Of a DNA stretch of 64,000 nt, positions 1-9,245 are shown piece by piece; position 1 is the first letter of the stretch, and each line of letters starts with the position of its first letter. The notes below the pieces were generated by a model that was given only the letters and a program-made list of their open reading frames with translations, was not told the origin of the DNA and did no database searches. The position numbers were made by a program, and so were the translations under genes. The stretch is from Sanguibacter hominis ATCC BAA-789 (GTDB lineage Bacteria; Actinomycetota; Actinomycetes; Actinomycetales; Cellulomonadaceae): NCBI RefSeq assembly GCF_012396185.1, contig NZ_JAAXOW010000001.1:1116001-1180000 (forward strand). The letters are read 5' to 3'.

Positions 1-1
1 C

Positions 2-316
2 TCCGACTGGCCCGTGTCGACGCCGGACCCGGTCCAGGCGATCCACGTCGCCGTGAACCGCCGACTGCACGGCGAGGAGCGCCCAGCGCTCGGGCCCGAC
101 GAGGCGATCACCCTCGCGGAGGGTCTGGCCGCGTACACGTCCGGCGCGGCGTGGGCGAACGGGCTCGACGACGTCGCCGGGCGGATCGAGCCCGGGCTCG
201 TCGCCGACCTCGCGGTCGTGGACCGCGACCTGTTCGCCGTGCCGGCCGACGAGATCGGGGCGGCGCGCGTGCTCCAGACGTGGCTGGCCGGGGTTGTCGT
301 CCACGACGAGGATTGA
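2..316 (+). CDS. Amidohydrolase (YtcJ-like), C-terminal part, 5' end outside window
   Basis: The open frame enters from the left edge and ends at a TGA, leaving 104 residues. The piece begins SDWPVSTPDP, the conserved segment of YtcJ-like amidohydrolases in which the Asp is normally a metal ligand of the TIM barrel. It ends with a beta-sandwich tail (GLVADLAVVDRDLF) that is usual in the family after the catalytic domain. These enzymes hydrolyse amide or related bonds with a bound metal; the substrate cannot be told from this fragment. The GNAT gene follows after 3 bp, so the two are probably co-transcribed. The frame is confident, the substrate unknown. Confidence 0.85.
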   Translation, partial: SDWPVSTPDPVQAIHVAVNRRLHGEERPALGPDEAITLAEGLAAYTSGAAWANGLDDVAGRIEPGLVADLAVVDRDLFAVPADEIGAARVLQTWLAGVVVHDED

Positions 317-319
317 GCC

Positions 320-1006
320 ATGAGGCCCTGCTCCGTCACTCCCGTCGCCAGCCGTGAGGCGCGCGCGTCCCTGTACGACGCCGTCCTGAGCCAGTCGTTC
401 GGCCCGGAGGAGCTGCCGCCGCGCGAGCAGTTCCTCGCGTGGACCGCGCGCGACGAGCTCGAGGTGCTGCTCGCGACCGACCCCGAGACGGGCGAGACGC
501 TCGGGTGCGCGGTCGTCGCGCTGCGCCAGGGTGCGCCCGAGGTGGCGTTGCTCGCGTGGCTCGCCGTGCGGCCGGGCCTGCGCGGCACGGGCACGGGCGG
601 CGCGCTGCTCGACGCTGCGATCGACCTGGCGCGTGACGCGGGCGCGCAACTGCTGCTCGCGGAGGTCGAGGACCCGCGGAAGCACCCGGCGTCGGCCGAC
701 CACGGCAACCCGTGGCGCCGCCTCGGCTTCTACGCCCGGAACGACCTCGCGCTCCTCGACCTCCCGTACTTCCTCCCACCGATGGCGCCCGGGCAGGAGC
801 GCGTGCCGGACATGCTGATGCTCGCGAGCGTGCTGCACGACGGCGCGGACTCGCCCGAGGTGCTGCGGCCTGCGCTCGTCGCGTTCCTGCGGGCGTTCGT
901 CCCGCGCCTCGACGGCGACGACCCGGACCATGACGCGCTGCTCGCGGCAGCCGCCGAGGTCACGGCTGAGCCGCTCGCCGACGTGCTGGAGCGCGCCGGG
1001 CGGTAG
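320..1006 (+). CDS. GNAT-family N-acetyltransferase
   Basis: The 228-residue protein has the acetyl-CoA pyrophosphate-binding loop of GNAT enzymes at about residues 85-97 (RGTGTGGALLDAA), preceded by a hydrophobic beta strand (LLAWLAVRPGL) and followed by a long helix. A later GFYARNDLALLDLPYF segment resembles GNATs that act on small molecules or peptides. The ATG lies 3 bp after the stop of the upstream amidohydrolase, which suggests a shared transcript. About 80 residues follow the core fold and look helical; they show no recognisable domain. The acceptor substrate is not predictable. Confidence 0.85.
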   Translation: MRPCSVTPVASREARASLYDAVLSQSFGPEELPPREQFLAWTARDELEVLLATDPETGETLGCAVVALRQGAPEVALLAWLAVRPGLRGTGTGGALLDAAIDLARDAGAQLLLAEVEDPRKHPASADHGNPWRRLGFYARNDLALLDLPYFLPPMAPGQERVPDMLMLASVLHDGADSPEVLRPALVAFLRAFVPRLDGDDPDHDALLAAAAEVTAEPLADVLERAGR

Positions 1007-1087
1007 CCGCGCCGGGCGGCACCGCTGCGCAGAGCGCCCACGGCGGGTCTGCACGGTCGTGTCACAGCCTCGTGGCAGCATCGAAGC

Positions 1088-1717
1088 GTGCCTGGATATG
1101 CCGTGATCGACACCGAGACGACGGGGTTCTCCCCGCGCACCGGTGACCGTGTCATCGAGATCGCGGTCGTGCGGCTCGACGGGGACGGTGAGGTCGTCGA
1201 CACGTGGGAGACGCTGCTGAACCCGGGTCGTCCGGTGGGGCCGACGCACGTGCACGGGCTGACGGCGGCTGACGTCGAGCATGCGCCCCGCTTCACGGAG
1301 GTGGCCGAGCACGTGGCTGCGCTCCTCGCGGGCCGGGTCGTCGTGGGTCACAACGTGGACTTCGACCTGCGGTTCCTCGAGAAAGAGTTCCGGCTCGCGC
1401 AGTTCCCGTTCCGGGTTCCGGGGCGGCTGTGCACGCAGCAGCTCGCGAAGGCGCACCTGCCAGGCCCCAAGCGGACGCTCGCCGTGTGCTGCGAGCAGGC
1501 GGGCGTGATCAACGAGCATGCGCACTCGGCGCTGGGGGACACGCTCGCGACGGCGGAGCTGTTCCGGTTCTTCCTGCGTCAGCACCCTGCGGGGGTGCCG
1601 TGGGTGGACGAGCTCTCGGCGGCGGCGCTGACCGCTCCGGCGGACGACCTGTTCGCCGAGCTGTTCGACGTCGCGCTCACCGCTCCGCGGACGTTGTCGC
1701 GGTCCGCGCTCGCCTGA
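1088..1717 (+). CDS. DEDDh-family 3'-5' exonuclease (DnaQ-like)
   Basis: The 209-residue protein carries the DEDDh exonuclease motifs. Exo I is DTETTG near the N-terminus (catalytic Asp and Glu), Exo II is GHNVDFDLRFL, and Exo III is HSALGDTLAT, with His and Asp five residues apart. This is the fold of DNA polymerase III epsilon and of free-standing proofreading or nucleotide-scavenging exonucleases. At this length it lacks the polymerase-binding extension of true epsilon subunits, so a stand-alone DNA or RNA exonuclease is more likely. The start is GTG followed at once by the conserved strand, so little N-terminal sequence can be missing. Confidence 0.9.
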   Translation: MPGYAVIDTETTGFSPRTGDRVIEIAVVRLDGDGEVVDTWETLLNPGRPVGPTHVHGLTAADVEHAPRFTEVAEHVAALLAGRVVVGHNVDFDLRFLEKEFRLAQFPFRVPGRLCTQQLAKAHLPGPKRTLAVCCEQAGVINEHAHSALGDTLATAELFRFFLRQHPAGVPWVDELSAAALTAPADDLFAELFDVALTAPRTLSRSALA

Positions 1718-1800
1718 GCGAGGCTCCCGCCCTGCGCGGGTCCGCGGGGTCGGTCTGAGCGGACAGTCGTACCTTGCGGCTCACCGGCGCGTCGAGCGGT

Positions 1801-2298
1801 TCAGTCGGCGCTCCAGGTCCAGTGCCAGGGCTCGTCGATGATCGTCTCGTGGAACCCGAAGCCGGGGGCGTTCTCGCGCATCCAGATGAGCGCTTCGGTG
1901 TCGAGGGTGAGGTCGACGCTCGTGCCGTCGCCGTGCTCGCTCTCGCCGAGGGGTGCGGCGCGCCCGCCGTCTTCGAGGAGGCCGAAGCGTCTGATCATCT
2001 CGGCTTGCTCGTCGAGGTCGCGGTAGGCGGAGTTGACGGTGGGGTGGTGGCCGGCGTCGCGGGCGGCTCGCTCGAGCTTGGTGAATGCTGCGGCTGCGGG
2101 GGCGATGAGGCGGTGGCCGGTGTCGATGGTGACGAGCTGGTCCTCGGGGATCCGGCCGTTGATGTTCGCGGGAGTGGTCGTGCTCGCGGCGGCGGGCTCG
2201 GCACTGGTCCAGTCGAGGAAGCTGCGGGCGCCGACGACCCCTGCGGTGGCGAGGGTGACGAGCGCGAGGATGGCGAGGGTGAGCCGGACGCGGGACAT
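1801..2298 (-). CDS. VanY/LAS-family D-Ala-D-Ala (LD- or DD-) carboxypeptidase, exported
   Basis: The 165-residue protein has an N-terminal membrane-anchor or signal segment (about residues 5-25, rich in L, A and V) followed by a compact peptidase domain. The zinc motifs of the VanY/LAS family are visible: SEHGDGTSVDL (the S-x-H-x(6)-D pattern) and EPWHW near the C-terminus, with SAYRD upstream as the conserved Arg region. Such enzymes trim peptidoglycan stem peptides outside the membrane. The protein is short for the family and has only the core. It is convergent with the exonuclease gene and lies downstream of sbcC on the same strand, 131 bp away. Confidence 0.85.
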   Translation of the reverse strand: MSRVRLTLAILALVTLATAGVVGARSFLDWTSAEPAAASTTTPANINGRIPEDQLVTIDTGHRLIAPAAAAFTKLERAARDAGHHPTVNSAYRDLDEQAEMIRRFGLLEDGGRAAPLGESEHGDGTSVDLTLDTEALIWMRENAPGFGFHETIIDEPWHWTWSAD

Positions 2299-2429
2299 GC
2301 TGCGACGTTATGGCTGGTCGGCGGGGCGGGGCATCGGTCCGGGGTGGGAGTCCGACGGTAGGCGTGTCCTCCTGGGAGGGGACATCACGGTGCCGGAGGT
2401 GCGGGTCGGGGCGGTGCCGGAGGTGCGGG

Positions 2430-5400
2430 TCAGGCTCCGGCGAGGACGGTGATGCGGGAGGAGCCGTCGGGGGTGCGGCGGACGCTGATGCGGTCGGCTA
2501 TGGCGCTCTTCATGGCTTCGACGTGGGAGACGACTCCGACGGTTCGTCCACCGGCGCGGAGCTTGCCGAGCTCGGCCATGACGAGGTCGAGGGTGGCGGG
2601 GTCGAGGGACCCGAAGCCTTCGTCGACGAAGAGCGTGCCGAGGTCGATGCCGCCGGACTCGGCGGTGACGACGTCGGCGAGGCCGAGGGCGAGGCAGAGC
2701 GAGACGTAGAAGGTCTCTCCGCCGGAGAGAGTGGCGGGTTCGCGGGCGGTCTCGGTGGTGTGGTCGACGATGCGCAGGGAGAGGCCGAGGCGCCGGCCGC
2801 CGCGGGACTCCTTCTCGGTGGACCGCTGCACCTCGTACCGGCCGGAGGACATCTGCCGGAGGCGGTCGTTGGCGGCGGCGAGCACGTCGTCGAAGCGGCG
2901 GGCGAGGACGTACGTGGAGAGCGTGAGAGCGGCGGAGTTGTCGGCTGTCGCGGCTGAGGCGAGGTTGGCCATGCGGATGACGGGGGCGAGCGCGTCTCGT
3001 TCGGCGCGGGAGGCGTCGAGGGCGGCGCGCACGCCGGCGGCGGCCTTGCGGGCGCGGGCGAGGGTCTCCTCGGTGAGGGCGACGAGCCGCTTGTCGTGCT
3101 CGAGCGCTTGGGCGGTGGCGGCGAGGATCGCTTCGGCTTGAGCAACCACGTCGGCGGTCGCGTCGGGGCTGAGGTCGGGGGGCAGCGTGGCGATCTCTGG
3201 GCGAGCGAGGCCGTCGCGGACGGCGGCCTGGGCATTCTCCCGCTCGGCGACCTGTGCGGCGAGGCGCTCGTGCTCGTTCTTGTCGAGGGCCGCGGCACGG
3301 GCGGCGTCTGCGCTGTCGAGCTGCTCCTGGTCGAGTGCGGTTCGGGCGGCTGTTGAGAGGCGGGCGTGGGTCTCGTGGGCGCGGCGGTGCTCGGCCGACG
3401 CGTCGAGGAGGTGCTCGAGGAGCCGGGTCTGCTGCTCGAGGTCGCTGCGCACGTGCGCGAGCGTCACGTCACCGTCGCGGTCGAGGTCCCGGTCGCTGAG
3501 GTTCGTGGCGGCGTCATCGTCACCGCGGGCGCCTCGGGTCAGGTGGTCGGTCTCGGCGGCCTCACGGGCGCGGCGGACGGTGTCGCGGTCCTGCTCCAGG
3601 ACGGTGCGCATCTCGGCGTTGGCGGCGCTCTCGGCGGCGATCCGGGACTCGAGCGCGGCGACGTCTGCGCGCATGCGGGTGGTCTCGGCGTCGTGCTTCT
3701 CGATGGTCGCGGTGAGGGTAGCGAGGCGGGCGACGGCGCCTTCGGCTTCGACGAGCGCGTCGCGGGCGGTCTCGACGGCGGCGAGGGCGTCGACGATGGT
3801 CGCGTCCTGCGCGGCGGAGCGGAGGCGTGCGAGCTCGGCGTCGAGGCGGGCGCGGGCGTCGCGGGCGTCGGCGAGGGCACGCTCGGCTGTCTCCCGCTCG
3901 GTCGCGGCAGCGTCGACCTGCTCGGGCGACACGTGGTCATCGCTCACTGCGGCGGGGTGGGGGTGCTCGGTGCCGCCGCAGACGGCGCACGGCTCGCCGG
4001 GGACGAGCTGTGTCGCGAGCTCGCCCGCGATGCCGTCGATGCGGGCGCGCCGCAGGCGGGCCTCGAGCTCGACCGCGGCCAGGGCGGTCTGTGCTGCCTC
4101 GCTCACGATCGTGTCGGCGGCGGCGATGCGGGGCGCGAGAGCGTCGACGGCGCGTGCGGCGGCGAGCCGCTGCTCGGCGCTCGTGAGTGCGGCACGTCGG
4201 GCGTCGACGAGCGCTGCCGTGACGGTCGCGTCCTTCACCTGCGCGGCGAGCGCGTCACGCTCGGCGGGACGGTCGGTGAGTGCGGCCAGGCTCGCGGTGT
4301 GGTCCTGACGCAGCCTGTCGACCGCGAGGTCTCGCACGTCGAGCGCGGCGGCGCGCCCGACGAGGTCACGTTCGATCGTGACGAGGTGGCGGAGCTCGCC
4401 GTCTCGAGCGCGGCGCGCGTCGATCTCGTACCGCAGCGTCGCGTCCGAGGGCGTGAACGGCACCAGGCTGTCGTCGTCGGTTCCGCCGCCGCGAGGGGCG
4501 CCGTCGTCCGCGTCAGGGCCGGTCCCGGCGAGCCACGCGTGCAGCACGGGGTGCTCGTGCGCGTCGGCGAGGGCGTTGTCGAGCGTGGTCGCGGCCTTTG
4601 CGAGGTTCCCGGTGGCGAGCTCGAGCTCGTCGAGTCGCGGGAGGACGGCAGCCGCACGGCGGGCGGCGTCGAGGCGCTGCACCCGGAGGGCGTGCTCGGC
4701 GGCTCCGGCGGCTAGCTCGTCGCGGCGGGCGTGCAGCTCGTGGCGTGCGACGACGAGCCGGTGCGTCGTCGTGGCGGCGGCGTGCCTCTCGCTCGCGTCG
4801 GCGTGGGCTGCGGTAGAGCGCGCGCACCCGGCGGTGAGGCGCTCGTGCTCGGCGTTCAGCGTCGACAGGTGGCCGTCGAGCGTGGTCGTCAGCTCTTCGG
4901 CCCCGACGACGGAGCCCGCGAGGCCCGCGACCACCTCGGCCTCTTCTGGTTCGAGGCGTGCAGCCTCGATGAACGTCGCGGCGGCGCGGCCGATGCTGTG
5001 CTCGGCGGCGGCGACGCGGCGGTCGGCCTCCTTGCGGGCTTCGACGAGCTCGTTCTGGATGCGCTGGTAGATCTCCGTGCCGAACACGCGCTGCAGGAGC
5101 GCGGACCGGTCCTCGGGCTTGGCGCGCAGGAAGCTCGCGAACTCGCCCTGGGGCAGCACGATCGTCTGGACGAACTGCTCACGGCTGAGCCCGAGGATCT
5201 GGGTGATCGCGTCCCCGACCTCGTCGGCGCGGCTGCTGAGGAGATAGCCCGGAGCCTGGTTGCCCGGGTCCTCGCTCGTGTCGAGCGCCTCGGCGTCGGC
5301 AGCGGACAGCTGCCACAGGTTGACCTTGGTCTGCTGGCGGGTGGTACCGGTCCCGCGCTGCTTGGGCCGGTCATAGGCAGGGCTGCGACGCACCCGGTAC

Positions 5401-5666
5401 ACGCCTGCCGGGACCTCGAGGACGAGGTCGACGTAGGACTCGAGCTCAGCGCGGACGTGCGTCGAGCGCAGCCGGTCATCGCTCGCGCCCGCGGACGCGA
5501 CCTTGCCGTAGAGCGCGAAGACGATCGCGTCGATGATCGTGGACTTGCCTGCGCCTGTCGGCCCTTCGAGGAGGAAGAGGCCGCCCTCGGCGAGGCGTGC
5601 GAAGTCGATCGTGAACGCGTCCTTGAACGGCCCGATCGCCTGGAGCGTGAGCGAGCGCAGCTGCAT
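2430..5666 (-). CDS. sbcC: SbcC: ATPase subunit of the SbcCD DNA-end nuclease
   Basis: The 1078-residue SMC-like ATPase is of normal family length. The Walker A GPTGAGKST is at residues 35-43. Long Ala/Arg/Glu-rich coiled-coil arms surround a zinc hook (CAVC) near residue 560. The C-terminal half-ATPase has the ABC signature LSGGE and the Walker B segment LFVDEGFGSLD. With SbcD it forms the Mre11-Rad50-type complex that opens hairpins and processes blocked DNA ends. Its ATG overlaps the TGA of sbcD by one base (TGATG on the minus strand), so the two are translationally coupled and made in matched amounts. Confidence 0.97.
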   Translation of the reverse strand: MQLRSLTLQAIGPFKDAFTIDFARLAEGGLFLLEGPTGAGKSTIIDAIVFALYGKVASAGASDDRLRSTHVRAELESYVDLVLEVPAGVYRVRRSPAYDRPKQRGTGTTRQQTKVNLWQLSAADAEALDTSEDPGNQAPGYLLSSRADEVGDAITQILGLSREQFVQTIVLPQGEFASFLRAKPEDRSALLQRVFGTEIYQRIQNELVEARKEADRRVAAAEHSIGRAAATFIEAARLEPEEAEVVAGLAGSVVGAEELTTTLDGHLSTLNAEHERLTAGCARSTAAHADASERHAAATTTHRLVVARHELHARRDELAAGAAEHALRVQRLDAARRAAAVLPRLDELELATGNLAKAATTLDNALADAHEHPVLHAWLAGTGPDADDGAPRGGGTDDDSLVPFTPSDATLRYEIDARRARDGELRHLVTIERDLVGRAAALDVRDLAVDRLRQDHTASLAALTDRPAERDALAAQVKDATVTAALVDARRAALTSAEQRLAAARAVDALAPRIAAADTIVSEAAQTALAAVELEARLRRARIDGIAGELATQLVPGEPCAVCGGTEHPHPAAVSDDHVSPEQVDAAATERETAERALADARDARARLDAELARLRSAAQDATIVDALAAVETARDALVEAEGAVARLATLTATIEKHDAETTRMRADVAALESRIAAESAANAEMRTVLEQDRDTVRRAREAAETDHLTRGARGDDDAATNLSDRDLDRDGDVTLAHVRSDLEQQTRLLEHLLDASAEHRRAHETHARLSTAARTALDQEQLDSADAARAAALDKNEHERLAAQVAERENAQAAVRDGLARPEIATLPPDLSPDATADVVAQAEAILAATAQALEHDKRLVALTEETLARARKAAAGVRAALDASRAERDALAPVIRMANLASAATADNSAALTLSTYVLARRFDDVLAAANDRLRQMSSGRYEVQRSTEKESRGGRRLGLSLRIVDHTTETAREPATLSGGETFYVSLCLALGLADVVTAESGGIDLGTLFVDEGFGSLDPATLDLVMAELGKLRAGGRTVGVVSHVEAMKSAIADRISVRRTPDGSSRITVLAGA

Positions 5667-6871
5667 CAGGCGCTCCTCTCCGCGGCGAGGACGTTCTCGA
5701 GCGCGCGGCGCAGCACAGCCCGCTCGGTCTCGTCGGGCGCTGCGGTCTCGCCACCCCCGCGGACGTGGGCGACGAAGTCGCAGCAGACGTCGAACGGGTC
5801 TGCTGCCGCCACGCGCGGCGCCTCAGCCCCGTCACCGGTGCGCGCGGGCGGCTCGTGGAGCACGGCGAGCGCGTGCGGTAACCGGGCCCGCACCCGCGCC
5901 ACGAGACTCTCGGGGCGGGACGGGTCCGTGACGTAGACGCGCGTCCAGCAGTCCACGTGCGCCTCTCCGAGCTCACCGAGGATCTCCTCGAGGGTCCCGC
6001 GGACCTCCGTCAGGCGGCGGGGCACGGGCGCCTCGATCAGCTCGGGCTCGCCGTGCACGCCGTCGGCGCGCAGGTCCACGACGACGCTCGACTTCCGGTG
6101 GTTCATCTCGGAGAACGAGTAGGCGAGCGGCGATCCCGAGTACCGCGCGACCGTCCGCCGCCCGTCCAGATCGGCGACCGGGACGCGCTGCGGGCCGTGC
6201 AGGTGCCCGAGCGCGACATAGTCGACACCGCGGAGCACGCCCGACGGCACCGAGTCGACGCCACCCACGCGGATGTCCCGCTCCGACTCGCTCACCTCGC
6301 CACCCACGACGAACGTGTGCGCCGCGAGGACCGTCGGCACGGGCGCGCCCCCGCGCGCCCGGCGCCGGGTGACGTCTGCGCGCACCCGTTCCAGCGCGGC
6401 GGTCGTCACCGCCTCGTGGGACCGTGCGAGCGGTCCGTCCTCCCCCGCCAGCACGTGCCGTGCGTCGTCCGGGTCGAGGTACGGCAGCGCGTATACGAGC
6501 GCGCCCAGCCCACCCTCGGCGTCGTGCAGCTCGACCGCCGTGCCCACGTCACGCGATCGCGCCCGCACGTGCAGGCCCTCCCGCATCAGGTCCGCGCCGA
6601 AGCCGAGTCGCGCCGCCGAGTCGTGGTTGCCCGGCGACACGACGACCTGCGTGACCTCCAGCAGGCGCCGCAACGTGCTCGACAGCAGCTCGACCGCCTG
6701 CACCGGCGGGATCGCACGGTCGTACACGTCGCCCGCCACCACGACTGCGTCGATCCCCTCCGACCGCACCACCTCGACCAGGTGGTCGAGGTACGCCGAC
6801 TGGTGATCCAGCAGGTCGACGCCGTGCAGCGTCCGGCCCAGGTGCCAGTCGGAGGTATGGAGGATCCGCAT
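5666..6871 (-). CDS. sbcD: SbcD: Mre11-type nuclease subunit of SbcCD
   Basis: The 401-residue protein has the five metallophosphoesterase motifs of Mre11/SbcD: DWHLG at residues 8-12, GDVYD, GNHD, an AHTFV histidine, and GHLHG. The start is placed at 6871 because MRILHTSDWHLG is the universal SbcD N-terminus; a 38-residue upstream extension of the same frame is Trp- and Arg-rich and non-conserved. It cleaves DNA ends with Mn(II) under control of the SbcC ATPase. It is the first gene of the sbcDC operon. The upstream region is shared with the divergent gene starting at 7068. Confidence 0.97.
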   Translation of the reverse strand: MRILHTSDWHLGRTLHGVDLLDHQSAYLDHLVEVVRSEGIDAVVVAGDVYDRAIPPVQAVELLSSTLRRLLEVTQVVVSPGNHDSAARLGFGADLMREGLHVRARSRDVGTAVELHDAEGGLGALVYALPYLDPDDARHVLAGEDGPLARSHEAVTTAALERVRADVTRRRARGGAPVPTVLAAHTFVVGGEVSESERDIRVGGVDSVPSGVLRGVDYVALGHLHGPQRVPVADLDGRRTVARYSGSPLAYSFSEMNHRKSSVVVDLRADGVHGEPELIEAPVPRRLTEVRGTLEEILGELGEAHVDCWTRVYVTDPSRPESLVARVRARLPHALAVLHEPPARTGDGAEAPRVAAADPFDVCCDFVAHVRGGGETAAPDETERAVLRRALENVLAAERSA

Positions 6872-7067
6872 GCCTGGCACGCTATCCGCTACCACCGACA
6901 CGACCGGACAGGCTGGCCACCGGATCCTGGGGGCATCCCGCAACCTCGGTCGCCACCAGCCGAGACACCACCCCCAACACCTCACCTCCGCGCGTCGCCT
7001 GTCGATGGGCCTCGTAGCCGTGCCACGTCCAGGTCGGCGCAGCCCACGAAGGAGAGGGCGAGACGCT

Positions 7068-8165
7068 GTGTTCTCGTTGAGTGAGATCCGGGCTCTGGAC
7101 GAGTCCGACTTCCCTTTCCGCGAGGCCTGGGAGGCCGACGAGCCGCTCTACCGCGACACCCCGCGGCTGGGCCGCACCGTCCAGCTCCACACGACGCCCG
7201 ACTGCCCTGCCGCGCGCAAGGCAAGGCTCTTCGTGCCGTGGGACCTCACACGGTCCGAGCCCGGCGCGACGTGCGCGGCCTGCGCCGTCGACGACTCCGA
7301 GGAGCAGGTCGCGATGCGACGCGCGCCCGGCCTCATCGACGTCGTGCGGGACGTCCGCGTGTGGGTCCACGCCGTCGACGAGCTCCAGGGCGCCCACCAC
7401 GAGCGCGCCCGCCAGGTCCTCCTCGCCGACGCTCTGGACGTCCTGCGCTCCCCCTTCCTCGCACGCGGCGCGACGTCCTGGATGCCCATCGAGGTCGACC
7501 GCGACGCGTGGAACGAGTGCGGCCTCGAGCGCGGCACCTACGTGCGCGACTGGATCACCCGCAAGTACGACGAGGCGTGGGCCATGGTCTCCGCCGTGCA
7601 GTCCGAGATCCTGCGGGAGCGCGACAAGGACGAGAAGAAGGTGTGGGTGCTCATGAGCATGTCCCACCCGCTCGAACCGGTCGCCGCCTGGACCCGCTCC
7701 TTCACGCCGTCGCCGCGGTTCCGCATCGCGTCGCCGCCCGTCGTCGTCATGGACCAGATCCCTCCGCACCGCGACACCTTCCTCCTCGGGCCGTACGACG
7801 GCGAGATCAAGAAGGACGTCTGGCAGACGTTCGTCGAGCTCCTCGACGCCCACGCCGCGGGCCTCTTCGGCCTCGACCGCGACGAGGCGATGTACGACCA
7901 CGTCCGCAGCCTGTTCGACGCCGCGCAGCGCGCGGGCGACTTCCCCCGCTTCAACCTCGCCCGCGAGCGGCGGCGCGAGGAGGAGCACCAGCGCGCTCTC
8001 GAGCGCGCCGCCGCGAAGGCCGCGAAGGAGGCCGCGGCCGCGCAGACCCCGAGCACGGACGCACAGGACCAGCCCGACGTCACGGGCGAGCCGAGCGACG
8101 ACGTCGTCCAGCCGCCCGTCGCGCCCACCACCGAGCCCGACGGCGAGGCCCTCACCCGCGCGTGA
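7068..8165 (+). CDS. Unknown cytoplasmic protein with a His/Cys cluster and charged C-terminal tail
   Basis: This family is not recognised. The start is put at GTG 7068, which has a clear AAGGAGAG ribosome site at about 7048-7056. An in-frame extension back to 6870 would overlap the start of divergent sbcD. The 365-residue product has LHTTPDC near residue 40 and CAAC near residue 68, a possible zinc ribbon with one His and three Cys. A mixed alpha/beta middle follows, then an Arg/Glu/Ala-rich tail (about residues 300-340) likely to be a coiled coil, and an acidic end. No signal peptide or membrane segment is seen. Codon use matches the neighbours, so it looks native. Confidence 0.75.
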   Translation: MFSLSEIRALDESDFPFREAWEADEPLYRDTPRLGRTVQLHTTPDCPAARKARLFVPWDLTRSEPGATCAACAVDDSEEQVAMRRAPGLIDVVRDVRVWVHAVDELQGAHHERARQVLLADALDVLRSPFLARGATSWMPIEVDRDAWNECGLERGTYVRDWITRKYDEAWAMVSAVQSEILRERDKDEKKVWVLMSMSHPLEPVAAWTRSFTPSPRFRIASPPVVVMDQIPPHRDTFLLGPYDGEIKKDVWQTFVELLDAHAAGLFGLDRDEAMYDHVRSLFDAAQRAGDFPRFNLARERRREEEHQRALERAAAKAAKEAAAAQTPSTDAQDQPDVTGEPSDDVVQPPVAPTTEPDGEALTRA

Positions 8166-8230
8166 CGCCGCGCGCACCCTGACCTGGCGCGCGATAGCCT
8201 CGCAGCACCGCCCAGGGAAGGAACCGCCAC

Positions 8231-9043
8231 ATGTCCGCCGCCACGCCTGAGTCACGGCCGCACGTCAACCTCGCCGTCCTGATCGACGCCGACAACGCGG
8301 CCGCCGCCATCGTCGAGGGCCTCTTCGAGGAGATCGCGCGCTACGGCGTCGCGAGCGTCAAGCGCATCTACGGCGACTGGACGCAGCCCAACCTCGGCGG
8401 GTGGAAGAAGGTCCTGCTCGACCACTCGATCCAGCCGATGCAGCAGTTCGCGTACACGCACGGCAAGAACGCGACGGACAGCGCGCTCATCATCGACGCG
8501 ATGGACCTGCTGTACACGGGCCGGTTCGACGGGTTCTGCCTCGTGTCGTCCGACTCCGACTTCACGCGGCTCGCCTCGCGCCTGCGCGAGGAGGGCCTCA
8601 CGGTCTACGGGTTCGGTGAGCGCAAGACGCCGAAGCCGTTCGTCTCCGCGTGCGACAAGTTCATCTACACGGAGCTGCTGCGCGCGGACGCGCACCCGGT
8701 CGACGCGCCCGCCGAGGCGCCGGCCAAGGCGGCGCCCCGGGGCGCGAAGAAGGACAAGGCCGAGCCCGCCGCGAAGGCGGAGCCGGTCAAGGAGGACGCG
8801 AAGGACGACGCGAAGGCGTCGCCCGTCCCGATCCGGCTCATCACGAAGGTGATCGACGACGTGTCGGACGACGACGGCTGGGCGTCCCTCGGCGTCGTCG
8901 GGCAGAACCTCACGAAGCTGCGGCCCGACTTCGACCCCCGCCTCTACGGCTTCTCCAAGCTGAGCGCGCTCATGAAGGCGCAGCCGCGCATCGAGTCGCG
9001 AGAGAGCAACAAGCACGTCGAGGTCCGCGTCCGCCAGCGCTGA
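8231..9043 (+). CDS. NYN (LabA/DUF88) ribonuclease-like protein with C-terminal LOTUS/OST-HTH domain
   Basis: The 270-residue protein starts with a PIN-like NYN domain. LIDADN near residue 17 supplies the first acidic pair, KNATDSALIIDAMDLL the second, and SSDSDFTRLASRL the third. These residues bind metal in LabA/MARF1-type RNA-cleaving domains. A Lys/Ala/Glu-rich linker (about residues 155-195) leads to a C-terminal OST-HTH/LOTUS module (IRLITKVIDDVSDDDGWASL onward), an RNA-binding winged helix. The likely role is RNA turnover, by family knowledge only. A GGAAGGAA-type ribosome site lies just before the ATG. Confidence 0.9.
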   Translation: MSAATPESRPHVNLAVLIDADNAAAAIVEGLFEEIARYGVASVKRIYGDWTQPNLGGWKKVLLDHSIQPMQQFAYTHGKNATDSALIIDAMDLLYTGRFDGFCLVSSDSDFTRLASRLREEGLTVYGFGERKTPKPFVSACDKFIYTELLRADAHPVDAPAEAPAKAAPRGAKKDKAEPAAKAEPVKEDAKDDAKASPVPIRLITKVIDDVSDDDGWASLGVVGQNLTKLRPDFDPRLYGFSKLSALMKAQPRIESRESNKHVEVRVRQR

Positions 9044-9112
9044 CCTGCGGCGCAGCGGGCGGAGGGCAGGTGTCGCCCCACCGCCGCGCCCCTGCCCGCG
9101 CCCGTGCCCCGG

Positions 9113-9182
9113 GCGAGTCCGTCTGTTCCAGCGCGAGTCCGCGGGTAGCAGCCGACGGACTCGGCTGGGACCGACGGACTCG
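9113..9182 (+). repeat. Intergenic palindromic repeat, family B, copy 1 (about 70 bp)
   Basis: Two GAGTCCG half-sites (near 9115 and 9134) are followed by two inverted copies, GACGGACTCG (near 9164 and 9173), with a TTCC block after the first arm. A longer copy occurs at 48982-49102. The element lies between the NYN gene and the convergent YbaK-type gene. It could fold into a nested hairpin in RNA or DNA. It may act as a terminator or be a small REP-like mobile element. Confidence 0.75.
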
Positions 9183-9245
9183 TGGCGTGGCGTCGCAGGG
9201 CGAGCGGCCCGCGGCGACCCTGTCCGGCTCGAGGCGCGCCGGACC

